Positions 39,525-49,139 of a stretch of DNA of 64,000 nt are shown in pieces; positions within the stretch are counted from its first letter, which is position 1; the number at the start of each line of letters is the position of its first letter. This stretch comes from Gordonia aichiensis NBRC 108223 (GTDB taxonomy: Bacteria > Actinomycetota > Actinomycetes > Mycobacteriales > Mycobacteriaceae). The notes under the pieces were generated by a model. The model was not told the DNA's origin and made no database searches. It saw only the letters and a program-made list of their open reading frames with translations. Location: the NCBI RefSeq assembly GCF_000332975.1, contig NZ_BANR01000010.1, positions 1-64,000 of the forward strand. Reading direction: 5' to 3'. A program made the translations under genes and the position numbers.

Positions 39525-40832
39525 TCAGTAGGTCGCGCCCGGCGCGAACTCCTCGAGCATGTCGGTGACCAGTGCCGCGATAGGCGAACGCTCGCTGCGG
39601 GTCAGTGTCACGTGCGCGAACAGCGGGTGGCCCTTGAGCTTCTCGATGACGGCGGCGACGCCATCATGACGTCCGACGCGCAGGTTGTCGCGCTGCGCGA
39701 CGTCGTGGGTGAGCACCACCCGCGATCCCGTACCCAGTCGTGACAGCACCGTCAGCAACACATTTCGTTCCAGAGACTGCGCCTCGTCGACGATGACGAA
39801 CGAGTCATGCAGCGATCGACCGCGAATATGCGTGAGCGGCAATACTTCCAGCATGCCGCGGCTGAGCACCTCCTCGATGACCTCCGGCGAGGCGAGCCCT
39901 TCGAGGGTGTCGAACACCGCCTGCGCCCACGGCCCCATCTTCTCGGCCTCACCGCCGGGGAGATAGCCGAGCTGTTGTCCGCCAACGGCATACAGCGGAC
40001 GGAACACGACCACCTTGCGCTGGGTGCGACGTTCCAACACGGCCTCGAGGCCGGCACACAGCGCGAGCGCCGACTTTCCGGTGCCCGCCTTGCCGCCGAG
40101 CGACACGATCCCGACACTGTCGTCGAGCAACAGGTCGAGCGCGACCCGCTGCTCAGCCGAACGCCCGTGCAGCCCGAATGCCTCACGGTCGCCCCGCACC
40201 AGTTGCACCTGCTTGGCCTCGTTGACCCGGCCCAGAGCACTCGCCGAGCCGTGCCCGAGCAGCCGAACACCCGTATGACAGGGCAGTTCTCGTGCAGCGT
40301 CGAGGTCGACGACCCCGTCGGCGAACAGCGTGTCGATGACCGACTGATCGACGGTCAGCTCCGCCATGCCCGACCATCCGGAGACGACGACGTCCTGTGC
40401 GTGGTATTCGTCGGCGTCGAGGCCCACCGCACCGGCCTTCACGCGCAGCGGCGTGTCCTTGGACACCAGCGTGACGTCCTTGCCCTCGGCGCGCAGGTTC
40501 AGCGCGCACGCGAGGATGCGTGAGTCATTGGTGTCGGTGCGAAAGCCTGCGGGCAGCACGGCCGGGTCGGTGTGATTGAGCTCGATCTGCAGGGTGCCGC
40601 CGTCATCGCCGATCGGCAGCGGGACGTCGAGTCGTCCGTGTTCGAGACGCAGGTCGTCGAGCAGTCGTAATGCCTCACGTGCAAACCAACCGAGCTCGTG
40701 GTGGTGACGTTTGCCCTCGAGTTCGCTGATGACGACCAACGGCAGGACGACGTGGTGTTCAGCGAATCGTGTGACTGCCCAGGGATCGGAGAGCAGCACG
40801 GAGGTGTCGAGGACGTAGGTGCGTGTGGTCAC
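39525..40832 (-). CDS. phoH2: PhoH2-type PIN domain / PhoH ATPase fusion
   Basis: The 435-residue product joins a PIN nuclease domain ([11 protein letters not shown] at the N-terminus, with acidic residues in [12 protein letters not shown]) to a PhoH ATPase ([13 protein letters not shown] Walker A near 245; VIVDEAQSL Walker B). Mycobacterial PhoH2 (Rv1095) is a 5'-3' RNA helicase and RNase; function here follows from that family. GTG at 40832 has AGGAG five bases upstream and gives the family N-terminus [10 protein letters not shown]. Confidence 0.93.
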   Translation of the reverse strand: MTTRTYVLDTSVLLSDPWAVTRFAEHHVVLPLVVISELEGKRHHHELGWFAREALRLLDDLRLEHGRLDVPLPIGDDGGTLQIELNHTDPAVLPAGFRTDTNDSRILACALNLRAEGKDVTLVSKDTPLRVKAGAVGLDADEYHAQDVVVSGWSGMAELTVDQSVIDTLFADGVVDLDAARELPCHTGVRLLGHGSASALGRVNEAKQVQLVRGDREAFGLHGRSAEQRVALDLLLDDSVGIVSLGGKAGTGKSALALCAGLEAVLERRTQRKVVVFRPLYAVGGQQLGYLPGGEAEKMGPWAQAVFDTLEGLASPEVIEEVLSRGMLEVLPLTHIRGRSLHDSFVIVDEAQSLERNVLLTVLSRLGTGSRVVLTHDVAQRDNLRVGRHDGVAAVIEKLKGHPLFAHVTLTRSERSPIAALVTDMLEEFAPGATY

Positions 40833-41079
40833 GTGGGCTCCTACGTTTGTGCGGCACCCGCACAAACCAGTTCTTCGATGACCGGCTGGTTCTTGTCCGT
40901 TTCCCGGCGTCAGCCGAGGTGGACGAGGACCGGGGCCGGCCCCCTCGTGCTGCTGGTGCAACCCACGATGTGAACCTCCCGGACGAACCGCTTCCCCGCG
41001 GCCCGTCATTGGTCAACGTACGCGGATACCGACGTTCCGGCGCGACGTAAACGGGTGTGTCTACGTGAAATATGCGTAA

Positions 41080-41138
41080 ACGGACGTATCGTCGAACCAC
41101 GACGCGCAGAAGCGATGCCGTGGTGACGATACGTCCGT
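41080..41138 (-). terminator. Long hairpin downstream of desA2
   Basis: ACGGACGTATCGTC (41080-41093) pairs perfectly with 41125-41138, and after a 2-nt bulge ACCACG (41096-41101) pairs with CGTGGT (41119-41124), a 20-bp stem in all. It lies just past the desA2 stop. The 326-bp gap between phoH2 and desA2 (40833-41158) otherwise shows no gene, only the upstream region of phoH2. Confidence 0.65.
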
Positions 41139-41158
41139 CAGCAGGGAGAATGCGCTGT

Positions 41159-42031
41159 TCAGCGACCGGCGCGCGCGAGGATACGAGCCTTTGCCGCGGC
41201 CGCCTCGTCGTTTAGCCCGTCGACACTTTCAAGCTTCAACTGATCGACGATCGACGCCGCGATCGCGTCGATGGTGCTCTCGTCCTGGTAGTCGGCGATC
41301 AGTGCGCGCTGCTCGTCGAAGTCGACGATGTCGAAGCCGATCGGCTCGTCGAGTCCCCGTGCGAGCGCTTTGTCGAGGGCGATGACAGCCGTGTCCTGGT
41401 CGGCGACGAGCCCGGCGCCGAGCAGGTTGACGAAGGTGCGCGACGACGTCTCGTCGTCGCCCGCGACCTTGTGCAGGATCTGGGCGAGGATGTCGTCGGT
41501 CACCGATGCCTGCATCTTCTCGATGAACTTCACGCTCTGTGCCTCGTGTACGGCCATGAGTGCCAGCACGTCGAGCGGCTTGAGCTCGTCGACCTGCGCC
41601 TCGTTCTGCCGGTAACCCGCGGTGACGTGAACTCGACGACGCTCCTCGGCATCGACCGGGTCGATCGCGCGACGGACGACGAGGTAGTCGCGCAGCACCA
41701 CCGCGTGGCGGTTGTCCTCTGCCGTCCACACGCCGACGAGCTGACGCCAGTCGGAGAACGCCGGGAAGTACTTCGCGAGAATGCGGTGATACGACGGCAG
41801 GTTGTCCTTGGTCAGGAGGAGCGCCAGCAGCCCCGCCGCCGTCTCGTCGGACAGCGTCTGCTGCGAGGGATCCCAATCGTCGCCGCCCATGAAGGCGAAG
41901 TTGCGGCCGTCGTCCCACGGCACGTACTCGTGCGGATTCCACACGGTGGAAGCGAGCTGGTGATCCTCGGCGACCTCGGGGAGGGCCTTCTCCAGCGCGA
42001 TGATCAGTTCGTCTTCGCTCAGTACGTTCAT
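41159..42031 (-). CDS. desA2: DesA2-like acyl-ACP desaturase family protein
   Basis: The 290-residue product is a ferritin-like di-iron protein of fatty acid desaturase type 2. The first metal motif is clear (EDNRH, Glu105 and His109), with Glu35 and Glu162 as further candidates. The second ExxH is not: the aligned segment reads DDETSS (Glu194), with Ser where the His ligand should be. Its position beside phoH2 and glyA fits M. tuberculosis desA2 (Rv1094). Whether it desaturates acyl-ACP is therefore uncertain from sequence. Confidence 0.88.
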   Translation of the reverse strand: MNVLSEDELIIALEKALPEVAEDHQLASTVWNPHEYVPWDDGRNFAFMGGDDWDPSQQTLSDETAAGLLALLLTKDNLPSYHRILAKYFPAFSDWRQLVGVWTAEDNRHAVVLRDYLVVRRAIDPVDAEERRRVHVTAGYRQNEAQVDELKPLDVLALMAVHEAQSVKFIEKMQASVTDDILAQILHKVAGDDETSSRTFVNLLGAGLVADQDTAVIALDKALARGLDEPIGFDIVDFDEQRALIADYQDESTIDAIAASIVDQLKLESVDGLNDEAAAAKARILARAGR

Positions 42032-42106
42032 CGCGCCAAGGATACGGATGCCGGGGTGGCGATTTCAAACCGCCCCGACCTCCCCGATTCTGGCCAGATG
42101 TCCAGG

Positions 42107-43429
42107 TCAGACCCGGCTCATCAGCCCCCACTCCTCGAGTCCGTCGTACAGCGGGTGGTCGAGCGCCAGTCGCGACACCCGTCCGCGCAGCGCGGACACG
42201 TCGGCGTCGGACCCGGCCGCGAGCGCGGTGGCGATGATGTCGGCGACCTCGGTGAACTGCTCGTCGCCGAAGCCGCGCGTCGCGAGCGCAGGGGTGCCGA
42301 TCCGCAGACCGGAGGTGACCATCGGCGGGCGCGGATCGAACGGCACCGCGTTGCGGTTGACCGTGATACCCACCTCATGGAGAAGGTCTTCGGCCTGCTG
42401 GCCGTCGAGCGGGCTGCTGCGCAGGTCCACCAGGACCAGGTGGACGTCGGTACCGCCGGTGAGGACCGAGACACCGGCCTTCTCGACGTCGGAGCCGGTC
42501 AGCCTCTCGGCGAGGATCTTGGCGCCCGAGAGCGTGCGGCGCTGGCGGTCGGCGAACTCCTCGGTGCCCGCGATCTTGAGTGCGACGGCCTTGCCCGCGA
42601 TGGCGTGCATGAGCGGTCCGCCCTGTTGTCCGGGGAAGACCGACGAGTTGAGCTTCTTGGCCCACTCCTGCTTGGCGAGGATGATGCCCGAGCGTGGACC
42701 ACCGAGGGTCTTGTGCACCGTCGAGGAGACGACGTCGGACGCAGGGACCGGGTTGGGGTGCAGACCGGCGGCGACGAGTCCGGCGAAGTGGGCCATGTCG
42801 GTCCACAGGTAGGCACCGACCTCGTCGGCGATCGACCGGAACGCGTCGAAGTCGAGTGTGCGCGGGTATGCCGACCAGCCCGCGACGATCACCTTGGGCT
42901 GCACGTCGAGGGCGATCTTGCGCACCTCGTCCATGTCGATCCGGAAGTCTTCCTTGCTGACACCGTAGAAGTGGTTCTCATACAGCTTGCCCGAGAAGTT
43001 CAGCCGCATCCCGTGGGTCAGGTGGCCGCCGTGCGCGAGGTCGAGGCCGAGGAGCTTCTCCCCCGGGTTCATCAGCGCCATCAGCACCGCGGCGTTCGCC
43101 TGCGCCCCCGAGTGGGGCTGCACGTTGGCGAAGTCGGCACCGAAGAGCTCCTTGGCACGGTTGCGCGCGATGTCCTCGACGACGTCGACGTACTCGCAGC
43201 CGCCGTAGTACCGGCGTCCCGGGTACCCCTCGGCGTACTTGTTGGTGAGCACACTGCCCTGGGCCTGCAGCACAGCGCGCGGAACGAAGTTCTCCGAGGC
43301 GATCATCTCGAGGGTGTCGCGCTGACGACTCAGCTCTCCGTTCATCGCGGCGGCCACGTCGGGGTCGAGCTCGGCCAGGGACATCGAGTTCAGACTCGCG
43401 GTGTTCGCTGAGATGGGGTTCTCGGTCAT
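42107..43429 (-). CDS. glyA: Serine hydroxymethyltransferase
   Basis: The enzyme interconverts serine and glycine with tetrahydrofolate as one-carbon carrier. The 440-residue product carries the PLP lysine in [13 protein letters not shown] (Lys240), the conserved [14 protein letters not shown] segment and YYGGCEYVD. Start and length are standard. It lies between the DUF885 gene (same strand, 10 bp away) and desA2. Confidence 0.98.
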   Translation of the reverse strand: MTENPISANTASLNSMSLAELDPDVAAAMNGELSRQRDTLEMIASENFVPRAVLQAQGSVLTNKYAEGYPGRRYYGGCEYVDVVEDIARNRAKELFGADFANVQPHSGAQANAAVLMALMNPGEKLLGLDLAHGGHLTHGMRLNFSGKLYENHFYGVSKEDFRIDMDEVRKIALDVQPKVIVAGWSAYPRTLDFDAFRSIADEVGAYLWTDMAHFAGLVAAGLHPNPVPASDVVSSTVHKTLGGPRSGIILAKQEWAKKLNSSVFPGQQGGPLMHAIAGKAVALKIAGTEEFADRQRRTLSGAKILAERLTGSDVEKAGVSVLTGGTDVHLVLVDLRSSPLDGQQAEDLLHEVGITVNRNAVPFDPRPPMVTSGLRIGTPALATRGFGDEQFTEVADIIATALAAGSDADVSALRGRVSRLALDHPLYDGLEEWGLMSRV

Positions 43430-43439
43430 GGCGAACAGT

Positions 43440-44678
43440 CTATTGGCCCAGTTCGGCTCGGAGCAGCGCTGGGGTCAGTGGCTCATCGAGAAGCCTGCCG
43501 AATCGCTCGAGCCGTCCCTGCGCGGGCACCTGTTCAAGCCATTCCTCCAACAGTCGGTATCCCTCGACGTAGGTAGAGATGTAGGCCCGCCACAGCGGTG
43601 AGGTGAGGAATCGCAACATCTGTCGCGCCCGTTCCGGAGGAGCGAGCAGCCAGCGTTCCAGGAAGCCCGCAACGACGTCGACGTCGGCATGCTGGTCGTG
43701 CAACATCAGGGCGGCGTCCTGTCGCACGGTCAGCAGGCCCGACGACGCCCTGCCGACTCGCTGGGCGCGCTCACCGTCGAATCGCAGCCCGAGGTCGGCG
43801 TAGATCTCCTGCGCCCACAACCCCCAGTCGTCGCCGATGGCTGCATGCAGCGCGTGGTCGGCGAGCCCCTCCGCCATCAGACACTGCGGCGTGTTGACCA
43901 GGAAGATGGTCTGCTCGGCCTGCCCACCGCCGACGAGGATCTGCTCCTTACGGCAGTGCTCGGTGTGGTGCCCCGGGTACGCCTCGTGTGCGATGAGATG
44001 CGGCAGCGACGACATGTATTGCGTGAGGTCGGCGTTGATCGCGACCCGCGAGCGGTAGTTGCCGAGGTAGTAGTTGAAACCCGACCACGGCTTGTCGGTC
44101 ACCACCTCGAACTCGACTATCTCGTTGTCGGACAACGGAAACTCGTCCCTGACCCGCTCACGCAGTGCACCGCTGAACGCACGCACGCATTCGTCGACAC
44201 GCTCGGGCGGGATCTCGTCTGCGCGTCGGTACGCCGCGTAGGCATCGCTGAGCACCGGTCCACTCGCGTCAGGTACGCCGAGCGCAGAACCCAACTCGCC
44301 GTGCGCCTTTCGATAGTCGTCGGTGTCGGCGAGCGAGATGTCGACGTCGAAGTAGGCACGGACCTCGTCGACGAATCCGATCGGTTCCCCGGCGAACTTG
44401 CGTGCCGAACACTCCAGCGCGCGTAGATGGGCGTCGACGAACGCAGCCCGGTCGGCGGGGAGTCCCGCGGGAAGTTCGCCACGCAGCCCGCGCGCGCGAT
44501 CGGCGAGCCGGGCGGGGTCGGGAGCCGGTCCCGAGGCGACCTCGGCACGCAACGCAGGATCACCGGTGTATGCATCGACGAAGCCCTCTTCGAGCCGGTC
44601 GAAGGCGAGACCGAGCCGCAGATAATCGGTGGTGAGATCCATCTCCGGGGTAGCCGACTCGCTGTACGACGTTGCCAT
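43440..44678 (-). CDS. DUF885 family protein, probable zinc metallopeptidase
   Basis: The 412-residue product is largely alpha-helical and carries HEAYPGHH (231-238), the variant zinc motif of the DUF885 family, with a later Glu in [12 protein letters not shown] as a possible third ligand. The family is related to carboxypeptidase-like metalloenzymes; no substrate is known. It precedes glyA by 10 bp, so the two may be co-transcribed. It diverges from coaA. Confidence 0.85.
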   Translation of the reverse strand: MATSYSESATPEMDLTTDYLRLGLAFDRLEEGFVDAYTGDPALRAEVASGPAPDPARLADRARGLRGELPAGLPADRAAFVDAHLRALECSARKFAGEPIGFVDEVRAYFDVDISLADTDDYRKAHGELGSALGVPDASGPVLSDAYAAYRRADEIPPERVDECVRAFSGALRERVRDEFPLSDNEIVEFEVVTDKPWSGFNYYLGNYRSRVAINADLTQYMSSLPHLIAHEAYPGHHTEHCRKEQILVGGGQAEQTIFLVNTPQCLMAEGLADHALHAAIGDDWGLWAQEIYADLGLRFDGERAQRVGRASSGLLTVRQDAALMLHDQHADVDVVAGFLERWLLAPPERARQMLRFLTSPLWRAYISTYVEGYRLLEEWLEQVPAQGRLERFGRLLDEPLTPALLRAELGQ

Positions 44679-44776
44679 GATGGAAGGCTACCGACAGCGA
44701 CTTCGACGCGCCCTTCTAAGCTGTAGGCCATGACGACGAGGTGTGACTCGCGATCGCCCATGGGACGAGCCCGCTG

Positions 44777-45718
44777 ATGGCGCGCGACACCACCGGCCGC
44801 GATCCCAGTCTGTATCTGGAGCTCGATCGCAAGCAATGGCGTGACCTGCGTGAATCCATGCCGATGGTGCTCAACGAGAACGAGCTCGACCAGCTCGTCG
44901 GCATGGGCGAGAACGTCGATCTCCGAGAGGTGGCCGAGGTCTACCTCCCGCTGTCGCGTCTCATCCACCTCCAGGTCGCCGCCCGACAACGACTCTTCGC
45001 AGCGACGTCGACCTTCCTCGGCGACCGACAGACCACCAAACAGGTTCCCTTCGTGATCGGGATCGCCGGAAGCGTGGCCGTCGGCAAGTCGACGACCGCC
45101 CGAATCCTCGCCGCGCTACTCGCCCGCTGGGAGTCGCACCCGAAGGTCGACCTCGTCACCACCGACGGATTCCTACTCCCCACGAGGGAACTCGAGCGTC
45201 GAGGCATCATGCACCGCAAGGGCTTTCCCGAATCCTACGACCGTAGGGGCCTGCTGCGATTCGTCACCGAGGTCAAGTCGGGCGCGCGCGAGGTGACGGC
45301 ACCGGTCTATTCACACCTCACCTACGACATCGTCCCCGACGTGATGCACTATGTGCATCAACCCGACATCCTCATCCTGGAGGGTCTCAACGTGCTTCAG
45401 ACGGGTCCGACGCTCATGGTGTCGGACCTGTTCGATTTCTCCATCTACGTCGACGCGAAAACCGCCGATATCGAGAACTGGTACATCTCGCGATTCCTGC
45501 AGATGCGGTCGACGTCGTTCGCCGACCCCAACTCGCATTTCCACCATTACTCGTCGCTGACCGACGACCAGGCCAAAGCCGCCGCACGCGACATCTGGAC
45601 GTCGATCAACCTGCCGAATCTCCGGGAGAACATCCTGCCCACGAGGCCACGGGCGACGCTGGTGCTCCGCAAGGACGCCGACCACTCGATCAACCGGGTT
45701 CGGTTGCGCAAGTTGTAG
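44777..45718 (+). CDS. coaA: Pantothenate kinase type I
   Basis: CoaA phosphorylates pantothenate in the first committed step of coenzyme A synthesis and is feedback-inhibited by CoA. The 313-residue product has the P-loop GSVAVGKST (98-106), TTDGFLLP and the C-terminal [16 protein letters not shown] characteristic of the type I enzyme. Start and length agree with the family. Confidence 0.98.
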   Translation: MARDTTGRDPSLYLELDRKQWRDLRESMPMVLNENELDQLVGMGENVDLREVAEVYLPLSRLIHLQVAARQRLFAATSTFLGDRQTTKQVPFVIGIAGSVAVGKSTTARILAALLARWESHPKVDLVTTDGFLLPTRELERRGIMHRKGFPESYDRRGLLRFVTEVKSGAREVTAPVYSHLTYDIVPDVMHYVHQPDILILEGLNVLQTGPTLMVSDLFDFSIYVDAKTADIENWYISRFLQMRSTSFADPNSHFHHYSSLTDDQAKAAARDIWTSINLPNLRENILPTRPRATLVLRKDADHSINRVRLRKL

Positions 45719-45728
45719 ATCGCACGCG

Positions 45729-45792
45729 GATGTGGGCCCAATCGAAGGATGTGGGTGCTGCAGCAACCACATCGACCGATTCGACACACATC
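45729..45792. repeat. Double-hairpin intergenic repeat, copy B
   Basis: The outer arms GATGTGGGCCCAATCG (45729-45744) and 45777-45792 pair with three mismatches. The inner arms GATGTGGGTGCTG (45748-45760) and CAGCAACCACATC (45761-45773) pair with one mismatch. It sits between the convergent coaA and cupin genes. The core GTGGGTGCTG is identical to copy A and the right end GACACACATCTG to copy C. Confidence 0.7.
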
Positions 45793-45871
45793 TGGCTGCG
45801 GTCGACTCTGCGTCATCCGCAGCCCCGTCACCTGCGTACCCCACCCAACCTGATCACGACACCCACGCCGA

Positions 45872-46240
45872 TCACTGCACCCACGGCGGGCTGATGCGAC
45901 CGCCATCCCTCGTCGAGGCAGTCAGGCCGGGCACCGAGGTCACCCACACTTCGGCCTCGACGTCTCCCGGATTATCCAGTAACACAGAGCTTCCCGCAGG
46001 CACGAAGATCACCGAGCCCGGCTCGGCGTCGACTTGCACGCCGTCGAGCGCAAGCCGCGGCGCACCGGAGAGCACGAGCATCACCTCCTCGGAATCGACG
46101 GTGTGCTCGGTCCCCGACTGACCGGGACACAGCGTCGTCCGCCAGGCGCAGAGATCACGGCTTCCTGTGCGCGGCGATACGAATGATTCGAACGACGCCC
46201 CGTGCATGTCGTATGTGGTCGAACGGGTGACGAGTGGCAT
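45872..46240 (-). CDS. Small cupin-domain protein
   Basis: The 122-residue product is a single cupin barrel: G(X)5EH-type first motif (CPGQSGTEHTVDSEEVMLVLSG) and second motif (PGSVIFVPAGSSVLLDN). These could bind a metal or a small ligand. The enzymatic or regulatory role is unknown. It is divergent from a MarR gene across a short region with two palindromic operators, so it is very likely that regulator's target. Confidence 0.82.
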   Translation of the reverse strand: MPLVTRSTTYDMHGASFESFVSPRTGSRDLCAWRTTLCPGQSGTEHTVDSEEVMLVLSGAPRLALDGVQVDAEPGSVIFVPAGSSVLLDNPGDVEAEVWVTSVPGLTASTRDGGRISPPWVQ

Positions 46241-46249
46241 GACAGCTCC

Positions 46250-46280
46250 TATATATAGACAGTCTGGCTGTCTATATATA
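46250..46280. promoter_or_regulatory. MarR operator 1 (cupin side)
   Basis: TATATATAGACAG (46250-46262) and its exact complement (46268-46280) flank TCTGG: a 31-bp palindrome ten bases upstream of the cupin start. It would block cupin transcription when bound. Confidence 0.8.
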
Positions 46281-46300
46281 GACAGCTAAACTGTCTATAT
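46276..46300. promoter_or_regulatory. MarR operator 2 overlapping the -10 and start codon of marR
   Basis: ATATAGACAG (46276-46285) and CTGTCTATAT (46291-46300) flank CTAAA and share the half-site sequence of operator 1. A TAAACT box (46287-46292) lies between the half-sites, 6 nt before the marR ATG at 46299, so the regulator's own leaderless promoter is inside its operator. This indicates tight autoregulation. The two operators overlap by five bases at 46276-46280. Confidence 0.78.
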
Positions 46301-46748
46301 GTCAAGCCTCACCCCTCCCCGCGCACAGTTGCCGTTCCTGCTGATGCGCGCACAGTCCGCAGTGAGCGAACGCATCAACGACCGGATCTCACGCCGGGGC
46401 CATCCGACGCTTCGCCCGATTCACGGACTCGTGTTCACCCGAATCTCGCAGGCGGGCGCCTCGATCAACGACATCGCAGCCTTCATCGGCGTCACCAAGC
46501 AATCCGCAGCGGCCATCGTCGACGCACTGGAAAGCGACGGGTACGTGACGCGCAGAACAGATCCCGACGATCGGCGTGCCCGTCTGATCGAACTCACCGA
46601 GCGTGGGCGCGCCGTCACACGACTGGCAACGGCGGCAGCGGCGGCCGAGGCCGACGCCCTGGCCGACGCAATGGGCGACGGCGTACTCGCGGAGGTCCTC
46701 GACGCCCTACGGGTGCTGGCGGACATGCCGTCGCACCCGCAGACCTAA
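46299..46748 (+). CDS. MarR-family transcriptional regulator
   Basis: The 149-residue product has a MarR winged helix: INDIAAFIGVTKQSAAAIVD recognition region (about 62-81) and the wing DGYVTRRTDPDDRRARLIEL. Such repressors release DNA on binding phenolic or oxidised ligands. Its ATG is the last part of operator 2. The likely targets are itself and the divergent cupin. Confidence 0.93.
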   Translation: MSSLTPPRAQLPFLLMRAQSAVSERINDRISRRGHPTLRPIHGLVFTRISQAGASINDIAAFIGVTKQSAAAIVDALESDGYVTRRTDPDDRRARLIELTERGRAVTRLATAAAAAEADALADAMGDGVLAEVLDALRVLADMPSHPQT

Positions 46749-46754
46749 CCCGTC

Positions 46755-47519
46755 TCAGCCGTGTCTCGTGCGCGTTGTCGCATCGAGCCACTCGTCGAGC
46801 GTGGTCGGGGCCTGGTCGACCACCCCGCGCGGCATCAGCCCGCCGTCGCGAAACGCACTGCCGCCGAAAGGTAGTGCCACAACCCACCTCGGTGACCCGT
46901 TGCGTTGCGCAACAACACGCGCCAGGTCGGCGAGATCGTGCTCCTGCGGTCCCGCGATCTGCCTGTCCGACGCTTCATCGGACAACACGGCGTCGACAAT
47001 CAATCCTGCTGCGTCGGCCGCAGCCAGCGGCCGGCACACCATATGCGGCACGGCGGCGACGGGGCCGAATGCGGCGCGAGAGAGCATCTGCTCGGCGAGT
47101 TCGTACCACTGCGCTGACCGGATGATCTGCAGATGGTCGGCGGCGACATTGTCGGAGTAGGTCCGCTCCTGCGCCGCCTTGCCCTGGTAGTAACCGAATT
47201 TCGCGTTCACTGCCCGGTCGGCGGCATTGACGATCGACACGCAGACGACCCGCTGCGCAGCCGCCGCTGTGGCCGCCTCAGCGATGTTGCGCGCGACCGT
47301 CGAGAAGAAGTCAACGGCCTTCGAGCCGCGCGTTGTCGTCACGTTGGTGCAGTCGATCACCGTGTCGGCACCAGCGCACGCCTCGCGCACACCGGTGCCC
47401 GCATACGCGTCGACTCCCGACGACCGTTGCGCACGAACCACTGTTTCGCCCCGCCGTTCGAGTTCGTCGGAGAGAAGCGCACCGAGCACACCACTCGCAC
47501 CGAACACCACCGTCGTCAT
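46755..47519 (-). CDS. NmrA/SDR-like NAD(P)-binding protein
   Basis: The 254-residue product begins with the nucleotide-binding motif VVFGASGVLG (residues 4-13) and has an atypical SDR fold resembling NmrA or NAD(P)H-dependent isoflavone-reductase relatives: YYQGKAAQE supplies a possible Tyr-Lys pair. The substrate is unknown. It converges on marR and is divergent from the MocR gene, so it is a candidate MocR target. Confidence 0.82.
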   Translation of the reverse strand: MTTVVFGASGVLGALLSDELERRGETVVRAQRSSGVDAYAGTGVREACAGADTVIDCTNVTTTRGSKAVDFFSTVARNIAEAATAAAAQRVVCVSIVNAADRAVNAKFGYYQGKAAQERTYSDNVAADHLQIIRSAQWYELAEQMLSRAAFGPVAAVPHMVCRPLAAADAAGLIVDAVLSDEASDRQIAGPQEHDLADLARVVAQRNGSPRWVVALPFGGSAFRDGGLMPRGVVDQAPTTLDEWLDATTRTRHG

Positions 47520-47590
47520 CAGCCCTGCCTCTCAGGAATCGTCGCGTCGCCGGACCACTGTTCGATCGACACCGTCAACGCTAGAGCCAA

Positions 47591-47616
47591 TTGATTCAGA
47601 AATGAGGTTCAATCAA
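47591..47616. promoter_or_regulatory. Possible MocR operator
   Basis: TTGATT (47591-47596) and AATCAA (47611-47616) form an inverted repeat with a 14-bp spacer in the region between the divergent NmrA-like and MocR genes. The spacing of 20 bp between half-sites, about two helical turns, suits a dimeric GntR-type DNA-binding domain. No consensus is known to me for this protein. Confidence 0.35.
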
Positions 47617-47651
47617 GTCTCGGTGTTGTATGTCAATGTGGGAGGCGTTCG

Positions 47652-49139
47652 ATGACGAGTGATCCGTGGTCGGCGGTCGCCGAGCGGCTCGGGACCGATC
47701 TCTTCCTCGACCTGCGGATCGAGTCCGACGCACCGACCCGAGGGCGCAGCGCCCAGCTTCGCGCCCGCCTCGCCGACGAACTGCGCGGCGCAATCGCGGA
47801 CGGGCGCCTCACCCCCGGCATGCGCCTGCCTCCCTATCGGTCACTGGCCGCAGATCTCGGCCTCGCTCGCGGGACCGTCTCATCGGTGTACTCAGAACTC
47901 GTCGCAGAAGGTTGGTTGACCGCGCGGCAGGGAGCGGGCACCGCGGTCGCGACAGGTTTCGGGTCGCCCGGTCCCGCAGGTCTCCCGCCCGCGACCGCGG
48001 TGTCCGCACCACACATCGCTCACGACTTCTCTCTCGGACAACCCAACACGTCGCAGTTCCCGCGGTCGGCATGGATCAGGTCGATGCGGCGTGCCGTCTC
48101 GACCGCCGACGACGCGGCATTCGGCCCGACGCTGCCCAACGGCAGCGAACAGTTACGCGTTGCGCTCGCCGGTTACCTCGCACGTGCACGTGGCGTCCGT
48201 GCGCACCCCGACCAGATCGTATTGACCACATCAGTACTCTCGGGATTGGAGTTGTTGGCGCGCACTCTTTTTCAAGAATCAGTCGCAGTCGAGGCATACG
48301 GTCTCCCCTTCTTTCGGGACGCGTTCACCCGACACGGCGCCGCAGTGTCGGCCATTCCGGTCGATCATGACGGCGCTGACGTCGGCGCGCTGGTCGATCT
48401 CAACCCGAAGCCCCAGACCGTCTTGCTCACGCCAAGCCACCAGTCCCCTGTAGGAGTGTCGCTTGCTCCGAAGCGTCGCTCGACTCTGGTCGAATGGGCC
48501 AGGGCTACAGACACTTTCCTGATTGAGGACGACTACGACGGAGAGCTGCGCTATGACCGTGAGCCAGTAGGCGCGCTTCAGGCACTGGCACCGGAGTCGA
48601 TCATCTACACGGGCTCCGTCAGCAAAAGCCTCTCACCGTCGGTCCGGATCGGCTGGCTCGTCCTGCCTCCTCAACTCGTGTCGACGATCATGTGGGCCAA
48701 GGGAATGCGCGAACCCGATGCAAGCATCGTCGATCAGCTCGCGCTGGCAGACATGATCGAGTCTGGCTCATACGACAAGCACATCCGCAGCAGTCGACAG
48801 TTCTACCGGAAGCGTAGACAGGTTCTGATCGAGAGCCTGGACGCACACGGAATCGCGACATTGGGTATCGCCGCAGGACTCCATGCGGTGATACCGGTTC
48901 CCCTCGACGTCGAGGCGTCGGTACTCGCGGCAACCTACGAGCGCGGCTTCTCGCTCGGCGGACTCGACGTGTTGCGCCATCGCGATGCGCCACGACTCCG
49001 CGGCACCGACGGCGAGCCGACCGGGGGAATTCTCGTCGGGTTCGGCACACCGTCGGTCTCCACCTTCGACGAGGACGTGACCGCGCTGATCGACCTACTC
49101 GACGATTATTTGCCGAAGCGTCGACTGCGCGCGGAGTAG
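47652..49139 (+). CDS. MocR-family regulator (GntR helix-turn-helix fused to aminotransferase fold)
   Basis: The 495-residue product has an N-terminal GntR-type winged helix (PPYRSLAADLGLARGTVSSVYSEL, split near 58-82) and a fold-type I PLP domain with DDYDGELRYDREP and the PLP lysine in YTGSVSKSLSPSVR. MocR proteins sense PLP or amino compounds. Its 3' end overlaps the convergent cis-prenyl synthase gene by 34 bp, unusual for the window. The likely target is the divergent NmrA-like gene. Confidence 0.9.
   Translation: MTSDPWSAVAERLGTDLFLDLRIESDAPTRGRSAQLRARLADELRGAIADGRLTPGMRLPPYRSLAADLGLARGTVSSVYSELVAEGWLTARQGAGTAVATGFGSPGPAGLPPATAVSAPHIAHDFSLGQPNTSQFPRSAWIRSMRRAVSTADDAAFGPTLPNGSEQLRVALAGYLARARGVRAHPDQIVLTTSVLSGLELLARTLFQESVAVEAYGLPFFRDAFTRHGAAVSAIPVDHDGADVGALVDLNPKPQTVLLTPSHQSPVGVSLAPKRRSTLVEWARATDTFLIEDDYDGELRYDREPVGALQALAPESIIYTGSVSKSLSPSVRIGWLVLPPQLVSTIMWAKGMREPDASIVDQLALADMIESGSYDKHIRSSRQFYRKRRQVLIESLDAHGIATLGIAAGLHAVIPVPLDVEASVLAATYERGFSLGGLDVLRHRDAPRLRGTDGEPTGGILVGFGTPSVSTFDEDVTALIDLLDDYLPKRRLRAE

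Noticed and set aside
41471-43411. Plus-strand frame of 646 codons
   Set aside because: It is antisense to glyA and desA2, both certain genes; long antisense frames are expected at this GC content.
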